Assembly: GCA_033961575.1 (NCBI GenBank)
Contig: CM066732.1
Location: 111,602,687-111,666,686 of the forward strand
Direction of reading: 5' to 3'
From: Aselliscus stoliczkanus
Taxonomy: Eukaryota; Chordata; Mammalia; Chiroptera; Hipposideridae
Length of the DNA stretch: 64,000 bases
Shown: positions 11,859 to 21,350 of the stretch, in pieces
How positions within the stretch are numbered: position 1 is the stretch's first letter
How the letters are laid out: every line of letters begins with the position of its first letter
Position numbers and translations under genes: made by a program
The notes under the pieces: model-generated
What the model was told of the DNA's origin: nothing
What the model saw: only the letters and a program-made list of their open reading frames with translations
Databases searched by the model: none

Positions 11859-12654
11859 TACAGATATGCTGCGTGTTTATAATTGAGGAAACCATATAAT
11901 TTATTGCTAAACTAATGCTCCTCTAGGAGTGCAAAGGCACACTATTAAATAATTACCCAAGGACTACTGTGTAACCTGGAACCATCCTAGCTGAAAAAGG
12001 GGACCCAGTTACCCTAGTAATAAATGTGTTCATACACACATGATTAGATACAGTCCCTTTCAGACACATTCCGATAAGAGCAGCTGGACTACAAATGTGA
12101 TATTAAATGCTTTCGGACACTGTGCAAGCCCATCCCTCCTCCCACCCCAAGAGCTACTAGCCCTTTCTTTACCTAACGCATTTCTTTTAACTTGTTTTCT
12201 TACAAAAGATTGTGTGTAATTGGTCAGCCACCAGAGATTCATTTGTACTGAGCCGGCTGGGCAGACACCGTGATAACTCAATAGTGGCTGGTGCCTGTGC
12301 ATGGGCCAGCATCTTCTCTTACATAAGCCTCCCTCCTCCCTCCTAGGCCTGCACCCTGCTTCTTTGGAAATTGCCAGCCAAGCCCTTCATTCACCTCAGT
12401 TTTGCCTGCCTGCAGGAATTCTGACTTGTAGTTTTTAGTTTCCTTCAGGGCCCTTTTTCTTTTGGACATGGAAATACTAGTAAAGACACCAGACTCCCGT
12501 CCTAAAGCAATGCCAGAAAGAATCAGGGTATTGGGGTGCATGCCAAGCAGGGAAACCCAGAACTGAGCAAGAACAAGGTTACCTAGATCCGGCGTCTCCT
12601 TCACATTGATTACAACTATAGTCAGACACAGAGGCCAGGACAAGGGCAATGCAG
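11859..12654. other. Unassigned non-coding stretch
   Basis: Nothing recognised. Minus-strand frames at 12060-12302 and 12278-12649 show no protein family features. Confidence 0.45.
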
Positions 12655-12795
12655 ATATTGATGATATATCAATATATATCAGAACTTATAATGTGCTTCA
12701 CATAGATCATCTCATTTAATGTTCTCTCAATTCTATATGGCAGGTACGATTATCATCCCCATTTTAGAGATGGAGAAACTGAGACTTAGGGCAGA
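12655..12795 (-). repeat. MIR SINE fragment
   Basis: Reverse-complement MIR core: CATAGATCATCTCATTTAATG, ATGGCAGGTACGATTATCATCCCCATTTTAGAGATGGAGAAACTGAG. Confidence 0.85.
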
Positions 12796-13309
12796 AACTC
12801 TGCCTGACCCACAGCCAACACTCCCACCCACAGGTTTTTGACATTCAAGTGCACAAACCAGCCCCAGGTAACAGAATGTCAGAGACACATGAGAATGGAG
12901 AAACCCATGTCTCCAAACTCATCTCACAGATGAAGACTCCAGCTCAGTCTGTTTCCCTCCCACAAAAGAAACACCTGCCCAGAACTTTGGAAAAATGAAA
13001 TGAGGTAAAAAAAAGCTACATAAATTAAGAAGCGCTACATAAAATTTTATCACTCCACAAGCCTTCAAACTCTACTTGAAAATTTATTTCACTCTAATAG
13101 AGCCATTTCATACTTGGACATAAGGCACAGGTGCTGGGCAAACTCCACGTACCATGGAAATGCATCTTGTCCTGGGTCTATGCTTGTCACACAGTTATCT
13201 TCCAGGTGGCCACATCCCACTGCACTGTCAACAAGGATAAAGTACCTTCAAAGCACCACAAAAGCACAGAGTAGAGGGGATAGGGAAAACAGAAGAGGGG
13301 AACATCAAG
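12796..13309. other. Unassigned non-coding stretch
   Basis: Nothing recognised. Confidence 0.45.
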
Positions 13310-13321
13310 AAAGCAAAAGGA

Positions 13322-13400
13322 GGGGCCGGTGCAGGGTTAAGCGCAGGCTTGGGAAGCCAGTGGCCCCGGTTCGGTCCCACATAGGAGGGCCAGTGACACT

Positions 13401-13431
<31 letters not shown>
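13322..13431 (+). mobile_element. Short tRNA-derived SINE, copy 3
   Basis: Head GGGGCCGGTGCAGGGTTAAG; about ten bases of the usual GCTGAGTGGC segment are missing, so the A-box start is damaged. The B box is GGTTCGGTCCC and the body ends ACACTGCCCTC with a ~28-base A-tail. The duplication AAAGCAAAAGGA (13310-13321 and 13432-13443) is perfect, which implies a recent insertion. Confidence 0.9.
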
Positions 13432-13432
<1 letters not shown>

Positions 13433-13443
13433 AAGCAAAAGGA

Positions 13444-14002
13444 TTTTACTTTTTTTTTAATGTCTCCAGTCCTTTAGTCTGGTCCCTGACCTCTGAGTGG
13501 CTGGTAGGACAGACGGAAGTGGACTCCTAAGTACCTTGTAGCTTGCTCTCATTGCCCAGTTTTCCTGAGCAGGTTATAGTGTCAAGACAATTTGCAGTGA
13601 TGCACAAGTCAGAATTGCCTTCCTAGAGTAAGGCTGTGCTAAAGGGTTTGAGGTTAGAAACAAACCTGGAGAGATCCACAAGAATAAACCCCAGGCTCCT
13701 CTACCCCACCCCACAACTAACCCATGGAGCTTAAGGAGATTCCATGGTAATGAAGCAAGATGGGCACATTTGAGAGGGAGAGGAAATCTGACCCACCCAA
13801 ATGCAGTGAGCTTTCTCTGGAAGAAAGCTGTGTTTGTCCTGTGAGATTTCTATTTCATTTTTTCACACATTGGTAGGAGGTAAGCTGGCCTAAGATTCAT
13901 GTCATGAGGCTGCTCTTAACTCGAGGAAACCTGGGCCCTGTAGTGGCTCCTTCTGCTCTTCGCAGGGTCACACTGCTGAGCTACCCAGTGATGACGGCAC
14001 CT
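13444..14002. other. Unassigned non-coding stretch
   Basis: Nothing recognised. The 138-codon open frame at 13114-13530 crosses the SINE A-tail (poly-lysine) and is an artefact. Confidence 0.5.
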
Positions 14003-14315
14003 GGACCTGTGCTAATACGGCAGCCAACAGCCACATGTGGCCATGAGTACTTGGATTGTGGCTACTCCACATTGCAATGTGTTATAAGTGCAAAAGCCAT
14101 ACCTGCTTTTGAACACTTACAGTGAATATCTCAATAATGTTTATATTGATTTCATGTTGAAATCTTTTGGGCATAATGGGTTAAAGAACATATTTCTTTA
14201 AAATTAATTTCACCTGTTTCTTTTTACTTTTTAAAATACGGCCATGAAAATAATTAAAATTGCATAGGTGGCTATCATTTTTGGCTCATTCCATATTTCC
14301 CCTGGACAGCACTGG
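14003..14315. repeat. hAT-like DNA transposon relic, copy 2
   Basis: Same family as 3364-3682. Shared landmarks are the GCCACATGTGGCCATGAG region, TTTTGGGCATAATGGGTTAAA, AAAATTAATTTCACCTGTTTCTTTTT and a right end at CTGGACAGCACTGG. Confidence 0.7.
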
Positions 14316-14344
14316 TCTAAAGTCCTGACAACCGTGAAGTGCTT

Positions 14345-14490
14345 CCTCGATCAGCAGTATGAGCATTAACAGGGAACGTGTGAGAAATGCAGACCCTCAG
14401 GTCCCACCCCAAACCTACCGAATAAGAGTCTACACTTTTAACAAGATCCCAAGGCAATCTGCAGGCATGTTTAAGTTTGAGAGGCATTGC
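14345..14490. repeat. MER5-type hAT relic
   Basis: Contains AGACCCTCAGGTCCCACCCCAAACCTACCGAATAAGAGTCTACA, then AACAAGATCCCAAGGCAATCTGC and AAGTTTGAGAGGCATTGC, in the MER5 order. Confidence 0.75.
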
Positions 14491-14491
14491 C

Positions 14492-14545
14492 CAGCACTCT
14501 ATAGGCACTTGAGAAGTATTTGTTGAATGAACAAATGAGTTATCT
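14492..14545 (+). repeat. LINE-2 terminal fragment
   Basis: Short L2-like end: TATAGGCACTTGAGAAGTATTTGTTGAATGAACAAATGA. It abuts the MER5 element. Confidence 0.55.
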
Positions 14546-14689
14546 CTAGGAAGTTCCTGTACACAGAAGACTTGGAAAAAGGGTAAGGCCATTCCCAGGC
14601 TTTCTCGTTACCTCATTAATATTGATGTACTCATCAGATTAATCACCTTGCATTTTAGCAGGCCCACAGAATCAGGCCTTGAGAAACTG

Positions 14690-14815
14690 TGATCCTTGAG
14701 AAAGTGTGGTCCAGATCCCAGGATTTGGTTAGAAATTCAGAATCCTGGGTCCCTCCTTAGAACTACTGATGTGGAATCTGGAGCATAAATAGGCCCCCAG
14801 GTGAATTGTATGCAT
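14690..14815. repeat. MER5-type hAT relic
   Basis: GTGTGGTCCAGATCCCAGGATTTGG, ATTCAGAATCCTGGGTCCCTCCTTAG and GGCCCCCAGGTGAATTGTATGCA follow the MER5 pattern. Confidence 0.7.
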
Positions 14816-14879
14816 GGTAATGAATCGGAAACTGGAGTGTAAGAAACGGTCTCTCACTTCATGGATGGAGTAGAGGCTT

Positions 14880-15255
14880 GATCACTGCATTGTACACCTG
14901 AAGCTGATGCTGTATAATGTTGTATGCCAACTGAATTGAATATATAGTCAAGGGATGTGGAGTATACTTGTGAAAGGGAGTCAAGGGAATTGTAATAGAC
15001 ATGTATGGTATGGGGGAGGGTTGGCGAATTGGGGGAGAGGGTTGTCACTTTGAAGGGTAAAAAGTATAAGGGGTCGGCTGAGTGGCGCGGTGGTTAAGTG
15101 CTGGCTTGGGAAGCTAGCGGCCCCGGTTCAGTCCCACATATGAGGGCCAGCGACACTGCCCTCAAAAAAAAAAAAAAAAAGAGTATAACTGGTGCACTGT
15201 GTTTTACACCTGAAACCAACTAAAAAAAGTTTATTTCACAATAAAAGAATTTAAA
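14880..15255 (+). repeat. L1-like 3' tail split by a SINE
   Basis: The flanks of the SINE at 15070 read as one older A-rich retroelement tail. TGTACACCTGAAGCTGATGCTGTATAATGTTGTATGCCAACT lies to the left. TGTTTTACACCTGAAACCAACTAAAAAAAGTTTATTTCACAATAAAAG lies to the right. The pattern resembles L1 3' UTRs, but the family call is tentative. Confidence 0.5.
15070..15180 (+). mobile_element. Short tRNA-derived SINE, copy 4 (most complete)
   Basis: GGGGTCGGCTGAGTGGCGCGGTGGTTAAGTGCTGGCTTGGGAAGC contains an intact A-box-like segment. The B box is GGTTCAGTCCC and the end is ACACTGCCCTC plus 18 A. Flanking duplications are about AAAGTATAA (before 15070) and AGAGTATAA (after 15180). It is inserted into an older L1-like tail. 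Confidence 0.9.
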
Positions 15256-16371
15256 AAAGGAAAAAAAAGAAAAAGTCTCTCAATTGCTCCGTGGAAGCAA
15301 GAAGGATGAGACCAGCACAGAGGGTAGGACAGATGGGTAACTTTGAGGATCCCAAGCTGGGCAGAATTGCTTCTGCTGGGATCTCAAGATACCCAGACCA
15401 TCCACAACCAGGTACAGGGGAGGAGAAGACCTTAGACAGGGCAGATGGAACAGAGGCAGAGGACAGGGTGAAGCTGGAGCCACAGCGCACCGCAATAACC
15501 TGCACATCAAAGATCTGACAAAGGATTGCTCTGCACCCCAACTCTCCATTTCATTCCTCTCTAGACCTAAAATCCTCAACAAATGGACTGTCTGATCACG
15601 TTAGCTATAAAAGCATATACTCATAAAGCTGATTTTGTTTTAATCAGAAGCAAATGCTCAGGGAAAAGGATGTCATGGCATGCATAGAACAGTCACAACT
15701 ACTGTCTCTGTCTCCTGGCAGTCTCTCCCAGACATCCGCAAGTCCCCATCCAGCAACCTCAGAACAGAAAAACAGAGGGCTACAGGGTCAGTGCGGGGTA
15801 GAGAGAAAAGACAGGAGAGACTGAGAAATCGAGGAACGAGAAGAAAAGAGGAGGAATGGAGAGGAAGGAGCCAGGTCCTGGGAATTCCATCAGAAGCTGT
15901 GTGTGCCTGGGTATGGAGTGTAGAGGGAGAGAACAAAGCAAAGAGGGGGGATATGAAGGTGTGTCTTAAAACCTTAAATAAATTCCCCTTTTAACTAGCA
16001 AGGAGTGTGTGGCCAGAGGACATAATAAAGCAGGAATGATCCGTAAGCAAGTTCAACCTTCCTCCACCCCATTCTAGCAAAACATGATCAGCATTTTCTT
16101 AGTTCTGCCAATTGTCCTAAGGGGACACGCTCCCCCAGCAGAGGGTGTGGGATGCGGCCAGTGGGTTTCTATTAGTGATAAACCCTTGTGAAGGGGAAGA
16201 TGGACACACAGAACCTATGTCACAGCCATCCTGCCTGCTGACACCTGGAGCAGCCTGGAGTTCCACCTGAGCGAGCCAGGTCAGCACGAAGGTCTTCACA
16301 GTAAGTGGAGGACGCCCCCCAGGCTCCTACGCCAAGCACCGAGGATCCTTTGCCAGTTGTGGCTCAATGTT
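15256..16371. other. Unassigned non-coding stretch
   Basis: No gene recognised. 15780-15960 is strikingly purine-rich (AGAGAGAAAAGACAGGAGAG-like). The open frames there on both strands follow from that composition. Confidence 0.45.
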
Positions 16372-19254
16372 GCTTTTTTTTTTAATTTATTTTTTTATTT
16401 TTATTTTTTAAAGAAAACCAACAGCTCCAGCTGGACTGGACTTGACAGGGTAATCTACAGCAGGACCCGGTACTGAACTGGAGAAAAGGGGCCAGACTTA
16501 CACTCAGCATAGACTCTAAGAAGCCTTCCACGGAGACGGAAGGACAACCTCGTCTGGATGAATCTGTCCTTGTTCTTCTGACTTCAAGGCCGCTGTGATG
16601 AAAAAACAAGGGCCCTCTAAGGTATTCAGAGCCAGCCTCTGGCCAGACGGCACATCTTGTCAAGGTGGAGTTGACATTATTAAGCTCCAGGTCCTTCTTT
16701 GAGAGCGCATTTTGCTCAAAAACGGCTGTCTTGGTTTGACTGAGACCGGTGGGGCAGCCTGACGTGTTCATTCCAGGCGACTCCCCCCAGAACACGCAGT
16801 CCTTAATTTCTCACCTTGAATGGGGCAGCCAGCCATACGGTAGCTACCTACGGTGTGCACCTATTTATCCTAGAAGGGCTAGGGGTCTCTAGTGTGCTGG
16901 GAAGTGAGACCACATGACCTCATCCTGGCAGCACACAGGGTCCTCCGTGACGCAGTGAGTGAATGGGTTCTGTCTTTCCTCACGCTCAGGATCTGAACCA
17001 CATCCTTGCCATCAGCTGGCACGTGGCCTGGGTCTCCCTAGAGAGTCCTCCGCACAGGACTGGGAAACAAGGCTGGTTTACCCGGGGACTGACTTATGTA
17101 CCGGCTTCTGAAGGACTTCAAAAGGAAGACCACTTTTCTCCTATACCCACATTTTTCCTGAAGAGAACAACAGGGCTTGGGTTTTTGCAAGTAGGAAGGA
17201 ATAAAATGCATTTAGACCACAGAAGTGCCTCTAGAGAGCCTGGTAATAACAGCTTCCAATGCATTCTCTACCTTCTCAAAAGGGCAATTGCAACTTCTTT
17301 GAGTGTCTCTTGCCTTGTTCTCAATAAATAAATCTGAACAAGGGGGCCAGGAGTGGTCAAGAAAAAATTCAATGAAAAATTGGAGGCACCTCTATCTTTT
17401 TGCTGCATTGCTCCATGCAAAATATGACAGTTTCACATTTTTCCTTTGGGCATGTCTGATAATACATAAAAAAAAATCCATCCTACTCCTTTGTCACACC
17501 ACACTTGTTCTTATCCTAAATAGACTTGGAAAGAAAAGCAGAGGAAGTGTGGTCCTCTGGCCACAACTTTTTTTTTCTTGGCTTCCCCAGCACTAAAAAG
17601 AGGACATGCTTATTTATTCGGCAAGCATTTCTCACAGACCCATTTGCCAGGATAAACCATGCTAACTAAGGTATTTGTTCCCACGGTGACAAAAGTGAGT
17701 TAAAAACTGTAAAACTCTCCAGGAGGCAGAAATGATTCATGTGTTTATGTAACCACAGGTTTACATATGGCTTTGGAAAAAAGAGCACAGGCCTAAAAGG
17801 GGCTCCCAGCATCTTAAGAAAGCATGTGACCCACATGTTCAAACCTGTGCTGAGATTCAACTTGACATGTGTTCATTTTAACTCACATCCTTCACGGCTT
17901 CTTTCCTTCATATTAAAAATGAAGTAACATCAACACCATGTGAAAGGAAAAGTACGCTGGTGTCACTGGTTCAGGTTCATGAGCTCAACTTCGCATGCTC
18001 TCCTCGTCCATGAACCTTCGATAGCGTGTTGCTCAAGTTGCCTAGTTTCACTTAAACAAGTGCCCAATTTAACCCAAGAAATGAGAGCTAACACTGTGTC
18101 CTGCTTCCCTCTCTCCCGTTAGCCAGTCCTCGGGGGAGATGGGTAGCTCAGCAAGAGCAGGGGAAGTGAGGAAGGCGCAGACATGCCTGATGCAGCATCT
18201 CTGCCCTCCGTGAAGAGCCACCCAGAGGGGGAGACAAGACCCTTTTCCTTGGGGGCACCATATCCCCCTGGTCCCACACCCCAAATCTCCTCATGGTGGC
18301 CGTCACCCCCAAAGCCCAGTGAGCACCGTGATTGAGCGGCAGACCTGATTCAGGTTATCTGCTTGATGGAGACAATCTGCCAGCATGTGCAGTTTTAGAC
18401 ATTTCCTAAGAGCAGGACACAAGGAGACTTTGACGTCCATTCCAGCAGGATCCATATAGTCCCCTCGAACAAATCTCATCTGTGTGGGACGCCTAAGGGG
18501 AGGTTTTAAATAGGGGCTGGCATGGAGAGGGGGGTTGGGGCTTCCTATTTACAGTCTCTTCTACTTAAGTCTTGGCTCTTCAAGCACACAACAAATCCTG
18601 GAGTTTAATGGGAGTCGAGACCCACTTCCAGCCTCACACACAGCCAGGGTCCTCTCGCAGCAAACAGAGAATCACCTTTCACCTCTGCTTCCACACCATC
18701 GTTCATGTCCATTTTCCCTCATGCCTTTCTATCATGGGCGAATCTCCGCCCATAAACCCTTACTTTGAAACACAATGCCCACCGAGGCAGCTACTCCCAG
18801 GCACCCCCTCCTTGGCACCCCTCCGGGTCTGAAATCTTCCTGTCCCAACACTGCATCTGCTGAAGCTGACCGGACCTGCAGTGCTGGCAGCTCTGTGTTT
18901 TCGGAAACTGTGGACAGCTCTCTTGCCACAATTCTCTTGTTGTCGTCAAAAGCAATTACATGTTTCAGATGATGAAAAGCACTGTCATGGAAAGCTGGCA
19001 CAGCAGTCATGGAGACAGATGTATTAAACCACACGGCTTCTAAGAATCCCCACTTATTCTGGAGCGGGACACAGAGATGAGCATGGCGATACCCCCTTCT
19101 CAGCACCCTCCCATTTGGATTTAGGGCATATGGCTCATTTCTGAGGGGGCACTAAACTTTTCCTGTGGACAAAAACAAAACTGCAGGAAGTAGTCAGCAA
19201 ACGCATTCACGTGCTCCAACAAAAGCAAGAATTTCACACATGCAAATTATCATT
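16372..19254. other. Unassigned non-coding stretch
   Basis: About 2.9 kb with moderately high GC and no recognised exon or repeat. A T/A-only tract lies at 16373-16411. Frames at 16382-16795 (137 codons, minus), 16963-17331 (122 codons, plus) and 18732-19106 (124 codons, minus) show no family motif. Confidence 0.4.
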
Positions 19255-19271
19255 AAAAACACAGTAGGTTT

Positions 19272-19750
19272 GGGCCGGCTGAGTGGTACATTGGTTAAGA
19301 GCTGGTTTGGGACACCAGCGGCCCCGGTTCGGATCCCACATATGAGGGCCAGTGACACTGCCCTCTACAGCTAAGGTGGTGAACAAGAGCTCCACCTGGA
19401 GCTGAGCTACTGTGAGTCCCCGGGACGGAATAGCTGCAGCCCCTGCTGCAGTGGGCTGCCATAGGCTAGAGTGAGTGGCTGGCAGCCAGCCTAAGTGGAT
19501 GGCAGCTGGTGTGAGCTGCCAAAAGCCACTGTGAGTGGCCATCCAGAGGCCGGCGACCAATCTGCCTCACCTTGAGAAGAGCGCAATGATGATACCAACA
19601 TGGGCCAGTGAAGCAATGTCCTCCACAACTAGACTGAAGAACAAAAGGACAGCAACTTGTCTGTTCCTCTTCCACGATTCCCCAATGCTGTTATCCTCCC
19701 CCAATTCCCCAATAAAATCTTTTAAAACAAACAAACAAACAAAAAAACAA
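19272..19750 (+). mobile_element. Full-length long SINE with tRNA head (T+ type)
   Basis: The head is the same as in the short SINEs (GGGCCGGCTGAGTGG, B box GGTTCGGATCCC, ACACTGCCCTC). It then continues for about 380 bases: a GC-rich middle with degenerate repeats of GTGAGTGGC and GGCAGCC units (about 19410-19545), a region with CCACAACTAGACTGAAGAACAAAAGGACAGCAACTTG, and an end with AATAAAATCTTTT followed by an AAAC-rich tail. A shared CA(C/T)AGTAGGTTT flank (19260-19271 and 19751-19762, with A-rich extension) is the target duplication, showing that the whole ~480 bp moved as one unit. The design resembles Rhin-1-type bat SINEs as I recall them. Confidence 0.85.
19711..19725 (+). terminator. 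AATAAA plus TCTTTT end signal of the long SINE
   Basis: AATAAA is followed at once by a TCTTTT pol III stop. This pairing defines the T+ class of mammalian SINEs, whose pol III RNAs can be polyadenylated. The short copies in this window lack it. Confidence 0.75.
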
Positions 19751-19762
19751 CATAGTAGGTTT

Positions 19763-19988
19763 GACCGTAGGGAGTCAACATAAAGAAATCCGGCCTTTCT
19801 AACTGGTGATGTGAGGAGCCCTGGTCTGTGAGATGTTATCTGTTATGCTATGAAAAATGGACCTCATGCTCACTGAGGTAGGGATGCTGTAGGGAAAACC
19901 AAAGGAAAAGTGTTTAAGTGCAGGACTTCTCAGAGCTTTCAATATGGTAATGAGTACTTTGAAGTTAAAAGACTCAAGTCAGTATATA
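19763..19988. other. Unassigned non-coding stretch
   Basis: Nothing recognised between the long SINE and the mariner element. Confidence 0.5.
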
Positions 19989-20115
19989 CAGGGTGTGCCA
20001 AAAGAATGTATAACATTTTAAGGGAAAAAAACAGTATTAAAACTGTAATACTCAATAAATACCTATAACAAAAGAAGAATACAAGTCATGCGTATACATT
20101 TTTTGGCACTCCCAG
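19989..20115. mobile_element. Non-autonomous Tc1/mariner element, family A, short member
   Basis: A 127-bp element with terminal repeats CAGGGTGTGCCAAAAGAATGTATA and, reversed from the right, CTGGGAGTGCCAAAAAATGTATAC. TA lies on both sides (19987-19988, 20116-20117). The internal sequence (AAAACTGTAATACTCAATA..CTATAACAAAAGAAGAATACAAGTCA) matches the left half of 11621-11858, but the transposase scrap is gone. It is a typical MITE. A short TA repeat follows it (20116-20131). Confidence 0.85.
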
Positions 20116-20131
20116 TATATATATATATATT

Positions 20132-20544
20132 GGTATGTTTTTATTCCCCCCGCAAAACCTTCCAAGTTGAGGATATGGCACTATTACTTTTCATCCACGC
20201 TGGATGCCCTGCTCCTCCCTCCCTTCTGTCATCCTTCAATACCCAGCTCAGAGGTGGCCTTCTACACAAACCATCTAGCCCATACTAACCTTCCTACCAC
20301 CTGAGATGCTGTAGTGTTTGCTGTGAGGTTGCTCAGTCGGTGGACAGGAACTGCATGTCAGAGTTTTGGCAACATTACATTCTGCACTGTGTCTGTGAGT
20401 AGTGTGTGCTCTGACATCCTGCTGCCTCTGGGGACATGCAGAGATTAAGTGATATCCTTACGAAGGAGCCACGAGAACATGGTTACCTGTCACTCATCCC
20501 TGTGTTCGCCCTATGTATACCACTTCCTAGTATGTGTTCTGTCT
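20132..20544. other. Unassigned non-coding stretch
   Basis: Nothing recognised. Confidence 0.45.
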
Positions 20545-20710
20545 CAATAAGTTAGCCCAAGACTTGGTTTCCTCACCAATAAACTGGGATAAATAATACC
20601 TACTTCACTGGGATGAGAATTAAAAGGAATTCTTCAAACAAAGCAATTGCGATGGTACCTGGCATGTGGTAAATATTCAATACAAAGTAGATTTCACTGT
20701 TATCACAGGA
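20545..20710 (+). repeat. MIR SINE fragment
   Basis: Forward MIR 3' half: GGTTTCCTCACCAATAAACTGGGATAAATAATACC, then TGATACCTGGCATG-like GGTACCTGGCATGTGGTAAATATTCAATA. Confidence 0.8.
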
Positions 20711-20869
20711 CAAAGTGTCACAGCCAAGTGTCACTACACCCCAACTCTTTGGGCTCTAAATCCCACATTTATTTTACTCGTTCACATTCCTGTGCTCTTT
20801 CCGCTCTACCACACGGCCTCCTTTTTTTGTTTAGAACACCTATGGGCACCCCTTACCTGTGCTTTCTCT

Positions 20870-20970
20870 TATCTTTCTTACCAAATTCTTGCAAACCAGC
20901 CTGTGAGCTCCCTGATGACAAAGGCCATCTAACAGCACAGCGCCTTTCTATGTTGCCCAAAACGCTTTAA
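20870..20970 (+). repeat. LINE-2-like fragment
   Basis: CCTGTGAGCTCCCTGATGACAAAGGCCATCTAACAGCACAGCGCC resembles the L2 3' region. It is short and diverged. Confidence 0.5.
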
Positions 20971-21104
20971 TAGTCAACAAGAAAGTCATTTACTGGAGTT
21001 ATTAAACAAATTTGACTAACCACAGATGTCTAAGTCTCAACGCTGACTCAGAGATGTGTTAGAAATATTGATACCAGGGATAAAGTTTCCCAAATTGTAT
21101 TCCA

Positions 21105-21350
21105 GAGAGCAGGAGTTGGCCATACATTTTTTTTTTTTTTCTGTAAAGGGAAAGAGAGTAAATATTTTAGGTTTTATGAGCCACAACGTGTCTGTTTCAT
21201 TACTCAGCTCTGCTATTATGTGAAAGCAGCCACTGACAAACGAATAAACGAATGAGGTTGGCTCTGTTCCAGTACAACGTAACAGACCGCAGCCAGATCT
21301 GCCCCATGGGTGGTGGCTTTTTGACTCCAGCTATGGGATGATAAAACTGT
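21105..21350 (+). repeat. Charlie-like hAT relic
   Basis: CAGGAGTTGGCCATAC start, then TCTGTAAAGGGAAAGAGAGTAAATATTTTAGGTTTTATGAGCCA, TCTGTTTCATTACTCAGCTCTGC, GAAAGCAGCCACTGACAAACG, and GCTCTGTTCCAGTACAACGT. These are the ordered landmarks of a widespread mammalian hAT-Charlie element. The inverse copy is at 53569-53752. The minus-strand 161-codon frame at 21200-21685 overlaps it and is not a gene. Confidence 0.75.

Noticed and set aside
13114..13530. 138-codon frame with a poly-lysine stretch
   Set aside because: The lysine run is the A-tail of a SINE.
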